Origin: a bacterium
Lineage (GTDB): Bacteria > Pseudomonadota > Alphaproteobacteria > SP197
NCBI GenBank assembly: GCA_028821455.1
Contig: JAPPGE010000079.1
Location: forward strand, 15,202 to 79,201
Length of the DNA stretch: 64,000 nucleotides
Direction: 5' to 3'
Below, one piece after another: positions 1 through 10,851 of this stretch (the first letter of the stretch is position 1; every line of letters starts with the position of its first letter). The notes under the pieces were generated by a model. It was not told where the DNA came from. It saw only the letters and a list, made by a program, of their open reading frames with translations, and did no database searches. The translations under genes were made by a program, and so were the position numbers.

Positions 1-676
1 TGGCCGGCGGGGGGGTGGCGCCCTGGTGGGTGGTAAAACTCCCTAAAGCCCGGTTATCTCCGGGGCGGGGTACTACTATCGCGCGGTTTTGTGTGGGGGC
101 GCCGCGCACCGGGGCGCCCTGCTCCCGGTGGATACCATGGAGTCCGGCGACACCCTTCTGGCGCTCGCCTCCGACGGCATCCACGCCAACGGGTACTCGC
201 TGGTCCGCCGCATTCTTGACGAGCGTGCGGTCCCGCTCGAGGCGAGAGCCCCCTTTGACGCTGACCAGCGCATGGCCGACGTGCTGATGCGGCCCACCCG
301 CATCTACGTCAGGAGCGTCCTTGCAGCCATCTCCACAGGCCACGTGAAGGGCGTTGCCCACATCACCGGTGGCGGCCTCATCGAGAACATTCCCCGGATT
401 CTCCCCGACGGCCTTGCCGCGCGCCTTCAGGTCGGCAGCTGGCCGGTGGATCCGGTGTTTTCCTGGCTGGCCCGGGACACCGTCGAGACCGGCGAAATGC
501 TGCGCACGTTCAACTGCGGCATCGGCATGGTGCTGGTGGTGGCAGGCGAACACAGCGAGCATGTCGAACGCACGCTGGAAAGCCATGGCGAGACCGTGTC
601 GGTTGTCGGCGCTCTCGAATCGGCTGATGGCAAACCGCGTGTCCTCCTCGAAGTTCCCGACAACTGGCTGGCATGA
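1..676 (+). CDS. purM: PurM, phosphoribosylformylglycinamidine cyclo-ligase (AIR synthetase), C-terminal part
   Basis: PurM closes the imidazole ring of AIR in an ATP-dependent step of cytosolic purine synthesis. Only the C-terminal half is present; the left edge cuts the gene. From about base 101 the frame is clean and shows the family's substrate-binding segment (LASDGIHANGYSL) and the conserved HITGGGLIENIPR stretch, ending in VPDNWLA. Before base 100 the homology jumps between frames: FCVGA is readable one frame away, just before a run of five G at 95-99. This looks like base-call errors at a contig end rather than a real mutation. The stop overlaps the purN start by four bases (ATGA), so the two genes are probably translationally coupled. 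The identification is firm; the 5' boundary is not. Confidence 0.9.
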
Positions 677-1317
677 CGAAGCTGGCCGTCTTCATCTCGG
701 GGCGCGGCTCGAATCTGCAGGCACTGATCGAGGCCCGGGCCAGGGGTGAGCTTGCCGGAGAAATCGGTGTCGTCGTGTCCAGCCGGACCGGAGCTCCGGG
801 CCTCGAGAAGGCTGAGGAGGCCGGCCTTCCGCACTGCGTCGTCGATCCGGCCGGCTACGCGAGCAGGGAAGCCTTCGACACCGAACTCGATCACGTGGCG
901 AACCAGGCAGGGTGCGGCCTGATCTGCCTTGCCGGATTCATGCGGATTCTGACACCCGCATTTGCGGAGGCGTGGCGCAACCGTCTCGTCAACATTCACC
1001 CTGCCCTGCTCCCCGCCTTTCCGGGAACCTCCTGTCATCGCCGTGTCCTGGAGAGCGGCGTCACGATCACCGGCTGCACGGTGCACTTTGTGCGCCCGGC
1101 ACTCGACGCCGGCCCCATCATCGCCCAGGCCGCCGTCCCGGTCCTTCCCGGAGACGACGAAAAGAGTCTCGCGGACCGCGTTCTTGTTGCAGAACACAGG
1201 ATCTATCCCATGGCCCTCAATCTCGTGCTGGAGGGCCGTGTCAGGGTGATCGGAGAGCGCGTTGTTGTCGATGCTCCGGTCCGGGCAGACGACATGCTGG
1301 TCAACCCGGCGCCGTGA
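673..1317 (+). CDS. purN: PurN, phosphoribosylglycinamide formyltransferase
   Basis: This 214-residue cytosolic enzyme transfers a formyl group from 10-formyl-THF to GAR, the third step of purine synthesis. The N-terminal FISGRGSNLQAL is the phosphate-binding loop. NIHPALLPAFPG carries the catalytic Asn and His, and LDAGPIIAQ carries the catalytic Asp. The length is normal for the family. The ATG overlaps the purM stop by four bases, the common purM-purN arrangement. The 3' end meets the ndk stop on the other strand with only eight bases between, leaving no room for a dedicated terminator. In the usual GLHTH segment after the HPALLP motif this protein has GTSCH, a mild departure. Confidence 0.95.
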   Translation: MTKLAVFISGRGSNLQALIEARARGELAGEIGVVVSSRTGAPGLEKAEEAGLPHCVVDPAGYASREAFDTELDHVANQAGCGLICLAGFMRILTPAFAEAWRNRLVNIHPALLPAFPGTSCHRRVLESGVTITGCTVHFVRPALDAGPIIAQAAVPVLPGDDEKSLADRVLVAEHRIYPMALNLVLEGRVRVIGERVVVDAPVRADDMLVNPAP

Positions 1318-1325
1318 GGCGGCAT

Positions 1326-1745
1326 TTAGCCGATGATGTCCCGCGCCGAAAAGAAGAAGGCAATCTCGGTTGCCGCGTTGTCCGGCGAATCGGATCCATG
1401 AACCGAATTGGCCTCCAGGGATTCGGCGAACACCTTGCGGATGGTCCCGGCGGCGGCCTGAGCGGGATTGGTGGCCCCCATGATCTCGCGGTTGCGGGCG
1501 ACGGCATCGTGGCCTTCAAGAACCTGCACCACCACCGGGCCGGACGTCATGAATGTGACAAGGGATTCAAAGAAAGGGCGTTCCTCGTGCACGGCGTAGA
1601 AGGCCCTGGCCTCATCAACGGTGAGCCGGGTGCGTTTCTGGGCGACGATCCGCAGTCCGGCCTCTTCGAGCATGGCATTGATCCTGCCGGTGAGGTTGCG
1701 ACGCGTGGCGTCGGGCTTGATGATCGAGAGTGTTCGCTCCGTCAT
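1326..1745 (-). CDS. ndk: Ndk, nucleoside diphosphate kinase
   Basis: Ndk balances cytosolic NTP and dNTP pools by moving a phosphate from an NTP to an NDP through a phospho-histidine. At 139 residues it is full length. It starts with the family's TLSIIKPDA (Lys10 binds phosphate) and has NSVHGSD with the catalytic His at about residue 116. It is a single gene, convergent with purN. The upstream 118 bases, before the divergent GFA-type gene, should hold its promoter, but I could not assign boxes with confidence. Confidence 0.97.
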   Translation of the reverse strand: MTERTLSIIKPDATRRNLTGRINAMLEEAGLRIVAQKRTRLTVDEARAFYAVHEERPFFESLVTFMTSGPVVVQVLEGHDAVARNREIMGATNPAQAAAGTIRKVFAESLEANSVHGSDSPDNAATEIAFFFSARDIIG

Positions 1746-1887
1746 GAATGAGTTCCTGGATACTGGAAGATGAGGTTTGTCAGGCGCCTTATAGGCGAAG
1801 AGCTTCGGAACCGTCCACTAGGGAGCGGACCACTTGAGGCAAGGGTCGTGATCGCAACAATGCTTGCGGACCGACTGGGAGGAGATC

Positions 1888-2370
1888 ATGACATCGTCAC
1901 CTGTTGAAGGCGGTTGCGGTTGCGGGTTCGTCAGATTCCGGGTCAACGGTGCGCCGCTCTTTGTTCACTGTTGCCACTGCACATGGTGCCAGCGCGAGAC
2001 CGGATCGGCGTTTGCGCTCAACGCCATGATCGAGAGCAGCCTCATCGAAACTCTCAGCGGCACGCCCGAGACCGTCGACACGCCGAGCGCGAGCGGCACG
2101 GGTCAGAAAATCGTGCGATGTCCGAAGTGCCGGGTTGCCGTGTGGAGCCACTACGGCGCATCGGGCAAGGCGATTGCCTTCGTGCGGGTCGGCACGCTCG
2201 ACGACCAGCACGTCATGGCGCCGGACGTCCACATCTACACCTCCACCCGCCGCCCCTGGGTGCACCTGGCCGACGGTGTGCCGGTCTTCGAGGCCTTCTA
2301 CGATCCGCGGGTGACGTGGCCGGGCGAGGTCATGGGACGCTATCAGGCAGCACGGTCCGTCGAATCGTGA
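1888..2370 (+). CDS. GFA/CENP-V family zinc protein
   Basis: This 160-residue protein of the GFA fold (glutathione-dependent formaldehyde-activating enzyme/CENP-V) binds zinc through cysteines. Visible ligands are Cys10/Cys12, the CCHCTWC cluster (residues 28-34) and CPKC (78-81), the normal order for the family. ATG 1888 is preferred over an upstream ATG at 1864 because a strong GGGAGG ends five bases before it. Most family members have no proven substrate, and formaldehyde activation should not be assumed. The last codons overlap the GTG of the phosphoesterase gene (GTGA), so the pair probably forms an operon. Confidence 0.85.
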   Translation: MTSSPVEGGCGCGFVRFRVNGAPLFVHCCHCTWCQRETGSAFALNAMIESSLIETLSGTPETVDTPSASGTGQKIVRCPKCRVAVWSHYGASGKAIAFVRVGTLDDQHVMAPDVHIYTSTRRPWVHLADGVPVFEAFYDPRVTWPGEVMGRYQAARSVES

Positions 2371-3176
2371 CACTCTGGGCCATTTCCGACCTCCACATCA
2401 CGCATCCAGTCAACCGGAGCGCCCTTGAGGAGCTTCCGGCGAAGCCGGATGACTGGCTCATCGTCGCCGGGGATGTGACCAACGGCACCCTCTATCTCGA
2501 CTGGTGTTTCCGGGTCCTGAAACAGCGCTTCGCGACGGTTATCTGGGTTCCTGGCAACCACGAGCTGTGGTCCAGAAAGGACGGCCCGCGCGGCAAGGCG
2601 CTCTATGACACGCTGGTGGCCATTGCCCGCTCGCATGGCATCATCACGCCGGACGATCCCTGGCCGGTCTATTCCGGAGCCGGCGAGGATACCGTCATCG
2701 CACCGCTCTTCCTTCTCTATGACTACAGCTTCCGCCCCGACACCGTGGCCGCCGATGAGGTGATCGCCTGGGCACGCGAGGACGGTATCGGATGCGCTGA
2801 CGAGTTCCATCTCTTTCCCGATCCCTTTGCCGACCGTGCGTCATGGTGCGCCCACCTGTGCGCCGGGGCGGCACGCCGGCTTGAATCCCTGCCCGCCGGT
2901 CAGCCGACGATCCTCGTCAACCACTTCCCCCTGGAAGAGCGGCACGCCCACCTGCCGAGCATTCCGCGTTTCAGCCCGTGGTGCGGCACACGGCAAACGA
3001 AGGGATGGCACCTCCGTTACAATGCCCGCGCCGTGATCTACGGTCACCTGCACCTGCGCGCCACCACCTGGCTCGACGGCATTCCGTTCCAGGAGGTCTC
3101 CCTCGGCAATCCGCCCCAGTGGGACCCGGAGCGGGGAATCGCCAGCTATCTGCACGAGGTCATCATGGCGCCCTGA
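2367..3176 (+). CDS. Calcineurin-like metallophosphoesterase
   Basis: This 269-residue protein has all the two-metal phosphoesterase motifs in order: SDLH (Asp8, His10), AGDV (Asp36), GNHE (64-66), NHFPL, and the closing YGHLHL. The start is GTG 2367, overlapping the TGA of the GFA gene. The same frame stays open much further upstream, but that part is only a shadow of the GFA gene and shows no family similarity. The fold acts on nucleotides, phosphoproteins or phosphodiesters, and nothing here narrows the substrate. There is no signal peptide, so it should be cytosolic. Confidence 0.85.
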   Translation: MTLWAISDLHITHPVNRSALEELPAKPDDWLIVAGDVTNGTLYLDWCFRVLKQRFATVIWVPGNHELWSRKDGPRGKALYDTLVAIARSHGIITPDDPWPVYSGAGEDTVIAPLFLLYDYSFRPDTVAADEVIAWAREDGIGCADEFHLFPDPFADRASWCAHLCAGAARRLESLPAGQPTILVNHFPLEERHAHLPSIPRFSPWCGTRQTKGWHLRYNARAVIYGHLHLRATTWLDGIPFQEVSLGNPPQWDPERGIASYLHEVIMAP

Positions 3177-3287
3177 CGCGCCACGGGTGCCACATTGAGG
3201 GGGCGAAGGGAAACGGTGACCGGCCCCCGCTTGAAGGGGCGGTGAAGCACTGTACCCTTCGACGCAGACGCTTCGGGAGGGATGACC

Positions 3288-4208
3288 ATGGAAACCGTCC
3301 AGGACCGCATGGAGGCCGGCGACATCCTTGTCATCGACGGCGGCATGGGCACCGAACTCGAACGCCGGGGAGTGCCGATGGACGCCCAGTCGTGGGCCGG
3401 GTCCGCCCTGAAGAACCACCCGGACATGATCCGCACCATCCACCGGGACTTCATCGATGCCGGCGCGGACATCCTGATTGCCAACACCTATGCTGCCGCT
3501 CCCCACGTCCTCTGCCATGCCGGCATTTCCGAGTCCGAGGCACTCGCCCTCAACCGCCTTGCCTGCGATCTCGTGCGCGAGGCCGTCGCGGAGGCGGCGC
3601 CGGACCGCCGGATCTGGATCGCCGGTTCGCTGTCGAGCTTCTTTGCCGGCCTCAGCACCGACGGCTGGCCGTCGAAGGACGAGGCCGCGCGAAGCTATGC
3701 GCTGCAGGCCGAAACCCTCGCCGCGGCCGGCTGTGATCTCCTGATCACGGAAATGATGCTCGATACAACCGTATCGCCACTGGCCGTCCGCGCCGCCACG
3801 GCCACCGGCCTTCCCGTGTGGGTCGGCTTCAGCGTGCGTACCGCGAACGGGCGGATCGTCGGCCTCAACGGGCGTGACGACATTGCATTCGAGAGAATCC
3901 GTGACGACTGTCTTGGCGCAGGTGACGTCCATGCCGCCGGTATCATGCACAGCGAGATGTCCGACACGCCTCCCGGCCTCGATCTGTTGAAGGAGGCCTG
4001 GTCGGGCCCGCTCTTCGCCTATCCTCATTCCGGAAGTTTCAGGATGCCCAACTGGCAGTTCGACGACGAGATCGAACCGGATGCGTTTGCCCGTGAGGCC
4101 GCCACCTATCTCGATCGCGGCGTCATCGCGATCGGTGGCTGCTGCGGCATGAGCCAGCACCATATCGCTGCCCTTGCGCAACGTCTGGGGAGAGGCCTCG
4201 GGTCGTGA
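3288..4208 (+). CDS. Homocysteine S-methyltransferase family protein
   Basis: This 306-residue TIM-barrel protein of the MmuM/BHMT/MetH-N family would move a methyl group to homocysteine or a related thiol. It opens with the family's DGGMGTELERRG and ends with GGCCGM (Cys285, Cys286), two of the three zinc ligands. The third ligand, a Cys in the usual GxNC motif, is replaced by GIMH (His221). ATG 3288 is chosen over ATG 3282 because GGGAGG (3275-3280) stands seven bases before 3288 and only one before 3282. The methyl donor is unknown; S-methylmethionine and betaine are the common ones. It converges with clpB. Confidence 0.8.
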   Translation: METVQDRMEAGDILVIDGGMGTELERRGVPMDAQSWAGSALKNHPDMIRTIHRDFIDAGADILIANTYAAAPHVLCHAGISESEALALNRLACDLVREAVAEAAPDRRIWIAGSLSSFFAGLSTDGWPSKDEAARSYALQAETLAAAGCDLLITEMMLDTTVSPLAVRAATATGLPVWVGFSVRTANGRIVGLNGRDDIAFERIRDDCLGAGDVHAAGIMHSEMSDTPPGLDLLKEAWSGPLFAYPHSGSFRMPNWQFDDEIEPDAFAREAATYLDRGVIAIGGCCGMSQHHIAALAQRLGRGLGS

Positions 4209-4374
4209 GCAAGAATGCCGGAAACGGCAACAGCGGATGACTCGGGAGATGCACGGCGCGTGCGGGAATCCGCACCGTGAACGCCGGATCCTTGCTGTCG
4301 AAGGCACCCGCCTTGTACTGATCAAAGCGCGTCCGTTCGGCTCCTGGCACGACAGACCGGCATCTCCCCGTCTT

Positions 4375-4399
4375 GCCGGGCGTGTCGAGGCCGCCCGGC
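4375..4399 (-). terminator. Hairpin just after clpB
   Basis: A perfect 7-bp stem (GCCGGGC/GCCCGGC) with an 11-base loop lies seven bases beyond the clpB stop. No T-run follows on either strand, so it is a GC-only terminator candidate or an RNA 3'-end stabiliser. Confidence 0.35.
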
Positions 4400-4405
4400 G
4401 GGAGT

Positions 4406-7000
<2,595 letters not shown>

Positions 7001-7027
7001 CGACCATCATCCCCGTGACCTGCATCC

Positions 7028-7055
7028 CATGTAGTGTTGCATTTGTGCAACACAA
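7028..7055 (-). promoter_or_regulatory. Possible clpB promoter containing a perfect inverted repeat
   Basis: On the minus strand, TTGTGT (7050-7055) and TACATG (7028-7033) are 16 bases apart. Between and over them lies GTGTTGCA-4-TGCAACAC (7034-7053), a perfect 8-bp inverted repeat. It is not the CIRCE heat-shock element, whose arms differ. A dimeric regulator bound here would cover the promoter spacer. The palindrome is plain; the promoter boxes are weak matches, and the regulator is unknown. Confidence 0.4.
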
Positions 7056-7137
7056 GAGGTCCCGAGAATCGGCCGGGGTTCCTGGATGGAGAGGAAATTC
7101 AGAAGTCCTTGGGGAATGACGGGCGGCAGGCACCCTG

Positions 7138-7650
7138 TCAGGTCATGACCCGCTGCTCGCTGTCGGGTGTGGCCGGTGTGGGTTCGTCGTCGGCTCCGGC
7201 GCCGTTGGTTCTGCGCCGGGTACGCGGCCGGGGCTGATCGTTCCCCTTCTCGACCACGCCGCCATGGAGTTGCGCAGACGCCTCGTTGTCAGGAGCAGGC
7301 GAGCAGGACACCACCGAATCTCCCTGGGGCTGGTCGTCCGGCGGGCGGTGCTGTCGCTCGGCCCGCTCCTCGCGTTCACGCTGCTGTTCGGCGGCGCGCT
7401 CGGCATGCTGATTGACGATTCTCTGGTAGTGCTCTGCGTGTTGCAGGCAGTTTTCTGCCACCACCAGATCACCGGATGAGGATGCGTCTCGCGCCAGCAT
7501 GAGGTACCTGTCGGCAATCTGCTGGGCTGTCCCCCGTACCTTGACGTCCGGGCCGGTACTTTCGAATGACTGGTTGCGGTTGTTCCCTCCGGCACGACGC
7601 GCATTGCCGCGATTGTTGCGGAAACGTCTGCCCGATCCACCTGATCTCAT
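7138..7650 (-). CDS. DUF4167 domain protein
   Basis: This 170-residue alphaproteobacterial protein has an Arg/Asn/Gly-rich N-terminus (residues 1-27) and then the conserved core around SFESTGPDVKVRGTAQQIADRY through NCLQHAEHYQRIV (about 28-80). The rest is a low-complexity tail rich in Glu, Arg, Gln and Pro. The N-terminus resembles RNA-binding basic tails, which is inference only. Its position between prmC and clpB is common in alphaproteobacteria. Function is unknown. It starts 141 bases after prmC, so it may have its own promoter. Confidence 0.85.
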   Translation of the reverse strand: MRSGGSGRRFRNNRGNARRAGGNNRNQSFESTGPDVKVRGTAQQIADRYLMLARDASSSGDLVVAENCLQHAEHYQRIVNQHAERAAEQQREREERAERQHRPPDDQPQGDSVVSCSPAPDNEASAQLHGGVVEKGNDQPRPRTRRRTNGAGADDEPTPATPDSEQRVMT

Positions 7651-7771
7651 GGAAAACTCGCTCTCGACGGTTTCTGTTTGGTTGGAAGCGACGGCCCTGC
7701 CGGGTGCGTGCGTTCGGTGTTCCGCGGGGTCACATTCCGGTTCCGCTCTCGAAGGTAACGCACATTCCAGC

Positions 7772-7794
7772 TGACGGGAATTTCTTTTCCGTCA
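7772..7794 (-). terminator. Hairpin over the prmC stop codon
   Basis: On the minus strand, TGACGGAA and TTCCCGTCA form a stem with one bulged base and an A-rich loop. The first arm includes the prmC stop codon. A second, mutually exclusive pairing (CCGTCA-GG-TGACGG) shares the same arm. No clear T-run follows, so this is a weak terminator candidate separating prmC from DUF4167. Confidence 0.3.
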
Positions 7795-8682
7795 CCTGAC
7801 GGTAACCAATCCGTCAGCGCTTTCCAAGGACTTTCTCCACGGTTCCCGATGCGCCAGAAAAAGGACACGGTGCCGCCCGCCCAAGTCGTCGGCCGTCCCC
7901 GCCACGTCGAGGCCGTGGTCGCTGGCGAGACCCGAGAGTCCGTCCCGCTGGTCGGGGCCATGTTCGATGACGGCCATGCCGTGCCGCGAAAGAAGTGTGG
8001 GCAGGCGCGGAACAATGCGGCGATAGCAGGCGTATCCGTCCACGCCGCCATCGATGGCCAGACGAGGCTCATGAAGAGCGACTTCCGGATCAAGACCGGC
8101 CAGGTCGTGTCCCGGCACGTAGGGAGGATTGGCGACGACAAGATCGAATGTCGAATCGAGGGCGCCAGCCCAGTCTCCACACACGATCCAGGCACGGTCG
8201 CCAACACCGTGGCGGAGCACGTTGCGGGCCGCCACGGCACATGTCCGCTCACTGACGTCAACGCCAATTCCCGAGCTCCCGGTCCAGGTCACCAGGAGCG
8301 TGACGATGAGACATCCCGATCCGGTGCCAAGATCAAGGATGCGCGCCGGCGGGCGCCGGCCAAAGCGGTCAAGACAGCATTCGATGAGCGTTTCACTGTC
8401 CGGACGCGGGATAAGGGTGTCCATCGTGACCTCGAAATCGAGGCTCCAGAACTCGCGTACTCCGGCGATTTGCGCAAAGGGCTCACGCCGCGCCCGCCGG
8501 GCGACCAGGGTGGCGAGATGGCGGCCTTCCGCGGAAGAAAGCGTCCGCGGGTCATCGCGGCCGACGACAAGCTCGGCCAGAAGCCGGGCCTCCCTGGCAG
8601 GGTATTCGACGCCGGAGGCACGCAACGTCGCCGTCGCTTCCCGCAGGGCATCGTCGAGGCTGGCCGCCGTCACGTCAGCCAA
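7792..8682 (-). CDS. prmC: PrmC (HemK), release factor glutamine methyltransferase
   Basis: PrmC N5-methylates the Gln of the GGQ motif in release factors RF1 and RF2, using SAM, which speeds peptide release. The 296-residue protein has a helical N-terminal domain (about 1-75), the SAM motif ILDLGTGSGC, and the signature NPPYVPG, which holds the target Gln. Its ATG lies inside the end of prfA (8-base overlap), the usual pairing of modifier and substrate genes. The identification is firm. Confidence 0.96.
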   Translation of the reverse strand: MADVTAASLDDALREATATLRASGVEYPAREARLLAELVVGRDDPRTLSSAEGRHLATLVARRARREPFAQIAGVREFWSLDFEVTMDTLIPRPDSETLIECCLDRFGRRPPARILDLGTGSGCLIVTLLVTWTGSSGIGVDVSERTCAVAARNVLRHGVGDRAWIVCGDWAGALDSTFDLVVANPPYVPGHDLAGLDPEVALHEPRLAIDGGVDGYACYRRIVPRLPTLLSRHGMAVIEHGPDQRDGLSGLASDHGLDVAGTADDLGGRHRVLFLAHREPWRKSLESADGLVTVR

Positions 8683-9745
8683 GCGCCGCCAGCCGCGCCG
8701 CCCGGTCGCTGGACATCAGCGGTTCGATGACCTCATCGAGAGCCTGACCGGAGACGATGTCCTCGAGCTTGAAGAGCGTGAGATTGATCCGGTGATCGCT
8801 GATGCGTCCCTGGGGGTAGTTGTAGGTACGGATGCGCTCCGAACGGTCACCACTGCCCACTTGCTCCCTGCGGGACCGCGCTTCGGCGGCATCGCGCTGC
8901 CTGCGCTCCAGGTCATAGAGGCGGGATCTCAGGACGGTCATGGCCCTGGCCCGGTTCTTGTGCTGGGAGCGGTCGCTCTGTTGAGACACCACGATGCCGG
9001 TGGGAAGGTGCGTGATCCTGACGGCGCTGTCCGTCTTGTTGACGTGCTGACCACCTGCTCCCGAAGCCCGGAACGTATCGATCCTGAGGTCGCTCACGTC
9101 AATCGTGACATCGAACTCCGCAGCTTCGGGCAGAATTGCAACGGTGGCCGTCGACGTGTGGATTCGACCCTGCGATTCCGTGGCCGGCACCCGCTGTACC
9201 CGGTGAACGCCGGATTCAAACTTCAAACGGGCGAACACGTCGCGCCCGCGGACCAGGGCGATGCACTCCCGGACTCCACCGGTGCTGGATGTTGTCTTGC
9301 CGACGACTTCGAATGTCCAGCCCCGGGTCATGGCGTACCGGCGATACATCTCCACCAGAACGCCGGCAAACAGCATCGCCTCCTCTCCCCCGGTACCGGC
9401 GCGCACCTCGAGTACGACGTCGCGTCCGTCCGCCTCGTCGCGCGGAAGCAGGGCGAGGCGAACCGACTGTTCGAGTTCGGCAATGCGGTCGCCCACAGCC
9501 GTGTGTTCTTCCCGGGCGAGCTGGCGCATCTCCTCGTCTGTCTCGCTGTCGATCATGGCGGCGAGATCGACGCCCTGTTGCCTGGCGTCCGCGAGCGCCT
9601 GGACGGCCTCGACCACGGGAGCGAGTTCCGCATACTCCCGTGACATGCTGACGTACTCCTCTCCCCCGGGCGTTTCTCCGCTGAGGCGGGCCGCCAGCTC
9701 GGCATGGCGAAGGACGACCTTCGCGAGACTGTCTTCCAGGCTCAT
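8675..9745 (-). CDS. prfA: PrfA, peptide chain release factor 1
   Basis: RF1 recognises UAA and UAG in the ribosomal A site and triggers peptide release. The 356-residue protein has the N-terminal helical domain, domain 2 with an RVPATES segment where the PxT tripeptide lies in RF1, and GAGGQHVNKTDSAVRITH with the catalytic GGQ. Length is standard. It overlaps prmC downstream, and its ATG overlaps the end of the degenerate hemA-like gene upstream by four bases, so the whole hisS-to-prmC stretch reads as one operon. Confidence 0.97.
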   Translation of the reverse strand: MSLEDSLAKVVLRHAELAARLSGETPGGEEYVSMSREYAELAPVVEAVQALADARQQGVDLAAMIDSETDEEMRQLAREEHTAVGDRIAELEQSVRLALLPRDEADGRDVVLEVRAGTGGEEAMLFAGVLVEMYRRYAMTRGWTFEVVGKTTSSTGGVRECIALVRGRDVFARLKFESGVHRVQRVPATESQGRIHTSTATVAILPEAAEFDVTIDVSDLRIDTFRASGAGGQHVNKTDSAVRITHLPTGIVVSQQSDRSQHKNRARAMTVLRSRLYDLERRQRDAAEARSRREQVGSGDRSERIRTYNYPQGRISDHRINLTLFKLEDIVSGQALDEVIEPLMSSDRAARLAALG

Positions 9746-10851
9746 GTGTCGATCTCACGAGCAGCAAGATCGACCAGTGCGGCTGTCGCCTCGAAGGCGT
9801 CGGCATCGGGAGTCTCGGCAAGAACCCTGCCGCGGGCATTTTCGAGGATCTCTTTGACCCGTCCCGCCCCTGGCGTGTCACCACTGCCGGACACATGCCC
9901 GGCAAATGAAGCGACGGCGTTTTCGACAACGACCGCAACCGCCTCGTCCTGTTTCGGGCGTCGGCGTCCTCCCTCGAAGGCCGCGCGTTCAAGGTGATCG
10001 AGAGTGTAGTAGAACACGTCGTCGAGTGACTCGATGGCCGGGTCCGCCTCAGGAGGAACACCGGCGTCGACAAGGAACACAGGGCGCGCGCGCCGCGCCG
10101 CCAGCGCTTTCGAGACATCCTCTGCAGTCAGGGCGTGTTCACCGCCGCCGGCAGACAGGATGACGATGTCGGCACGAACGAGTTCGGCTTCAAGATCCCC
10201 CGTGACGGCGCTTGTCGCGCCGAGGCGTTCGGCAAGGGCGGCTGCCAGGTGACGGCGCTCGTGCATAACCACAAGCGTCGCCAGCCCGCATTCGAGGAGC
10301 CGCGCGGCGATCATCTCTCCGGCTTCATCGGTGCCGATGAGGAGTCCACGGACCGCCGCAAGGTCACCGTGGATACCCCGGGCGACGTGGACTGCGGACG
10401 ATACGATCGACACGGGGCGATCCTGGAGCACGCTGTCGCTGCGCACCTGCCGTGCCACCTGGTAGGCAAGCTGGAGGCGATCCTGCATCGCCTCGCCGAT
10501 CATGCCTGCCTGCCATGCCCGCCTGTGGCTCTCCTTGAGTTCGTCGATGGCGCCGGCAAGGACCGGGTCGCCTGTCCGGGCGGCCGACTGGAGAAGGCGG
10601 CGAAGAGCGTCGGTACCGGTCATCATCCCGTACGCGGCCCCCTCTCCCAGACACTGCCTCAAGAGGTCGTGAAGCTCCTCGGAATCGGCCACCATGACGT
10701 GAAGGTCGATGCCCGCCGGCGTCCGGATGACGAGAGCCTCGGTGACTCCGAGGTCCCTCAGACGCGTGATCAGCCCTTCATGTCCCTGATGCGGGAGCGC
10801 GGCCGGTCCGGTCACGGCCACCGAAATGTGGGTCTTGGGCGCCATGGTCAC
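9742..10851 (-). CDS. Degenerate glutamyl-tRNA reductase (HemA) homologue
   Basis: This 369-residue protein follows the glutamyl-tRNA reductase layout end to end. It has an N-terminal alpha/beta domain, the helical linker (VARQVRSDS matching AKRVRTET), a Rossmann-like domain (LLIGTDEAGEM), then FLVDAGVPPEADP and FYYTLDHLE, and a C-terminal helical dimerisation region. The catalytic STCNRTE motif is replaced by RTPAGID (43-49), with Pro45 where Cys should be. GEPQI is also lost, and the NADPH loop GAGEMG is altered. It therefore cannot do the known thioester chemistry. Most alphaproteobacteria make ALA with ALA synthase instead. It overlaps prfA and hisS by four bases on each side and is kept in frame, which argues for a retained non-catalytic role. 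Confidence 0.75.
   Translation of the reverse strand: MTMAPKTHISVAVTGPAALPHQGHEGLITRLRDLGVTEALVIRTPAGIDLHVMVADSEELHDLLRQCLGEGAAYGMMTGTDALRRLLQSAARTGDPVLAGAIDELKESHRRAWQAGMIGEAMQDRLQLAYQVARQVRSDSVLQDRPVSIVSSAVHVARGIHGDLAAVRGLLIGTDEAGEMIAARLLECGLATLVVMHERRHLAAALAERLGATSAVTGDLEAELVRADIVILSAGGGEHALTAEDVSKALAARRARPVFLVDAGVPPEADPAIESLDDVFYYTLDHLERAAFEGGRRRPKQDEAVAVVVENAVASFAGHVSGSGDTPGAGRVKEILENARGRVLAETPDADAFEATAALVDLAAREIDT

Noticed and set aside
7034-7053. CIRCE heat-shock element before clpB
   Set aside because: The arms and the spacing do not match CIRCE. Only the inverted repeat itself is kept as a finding.
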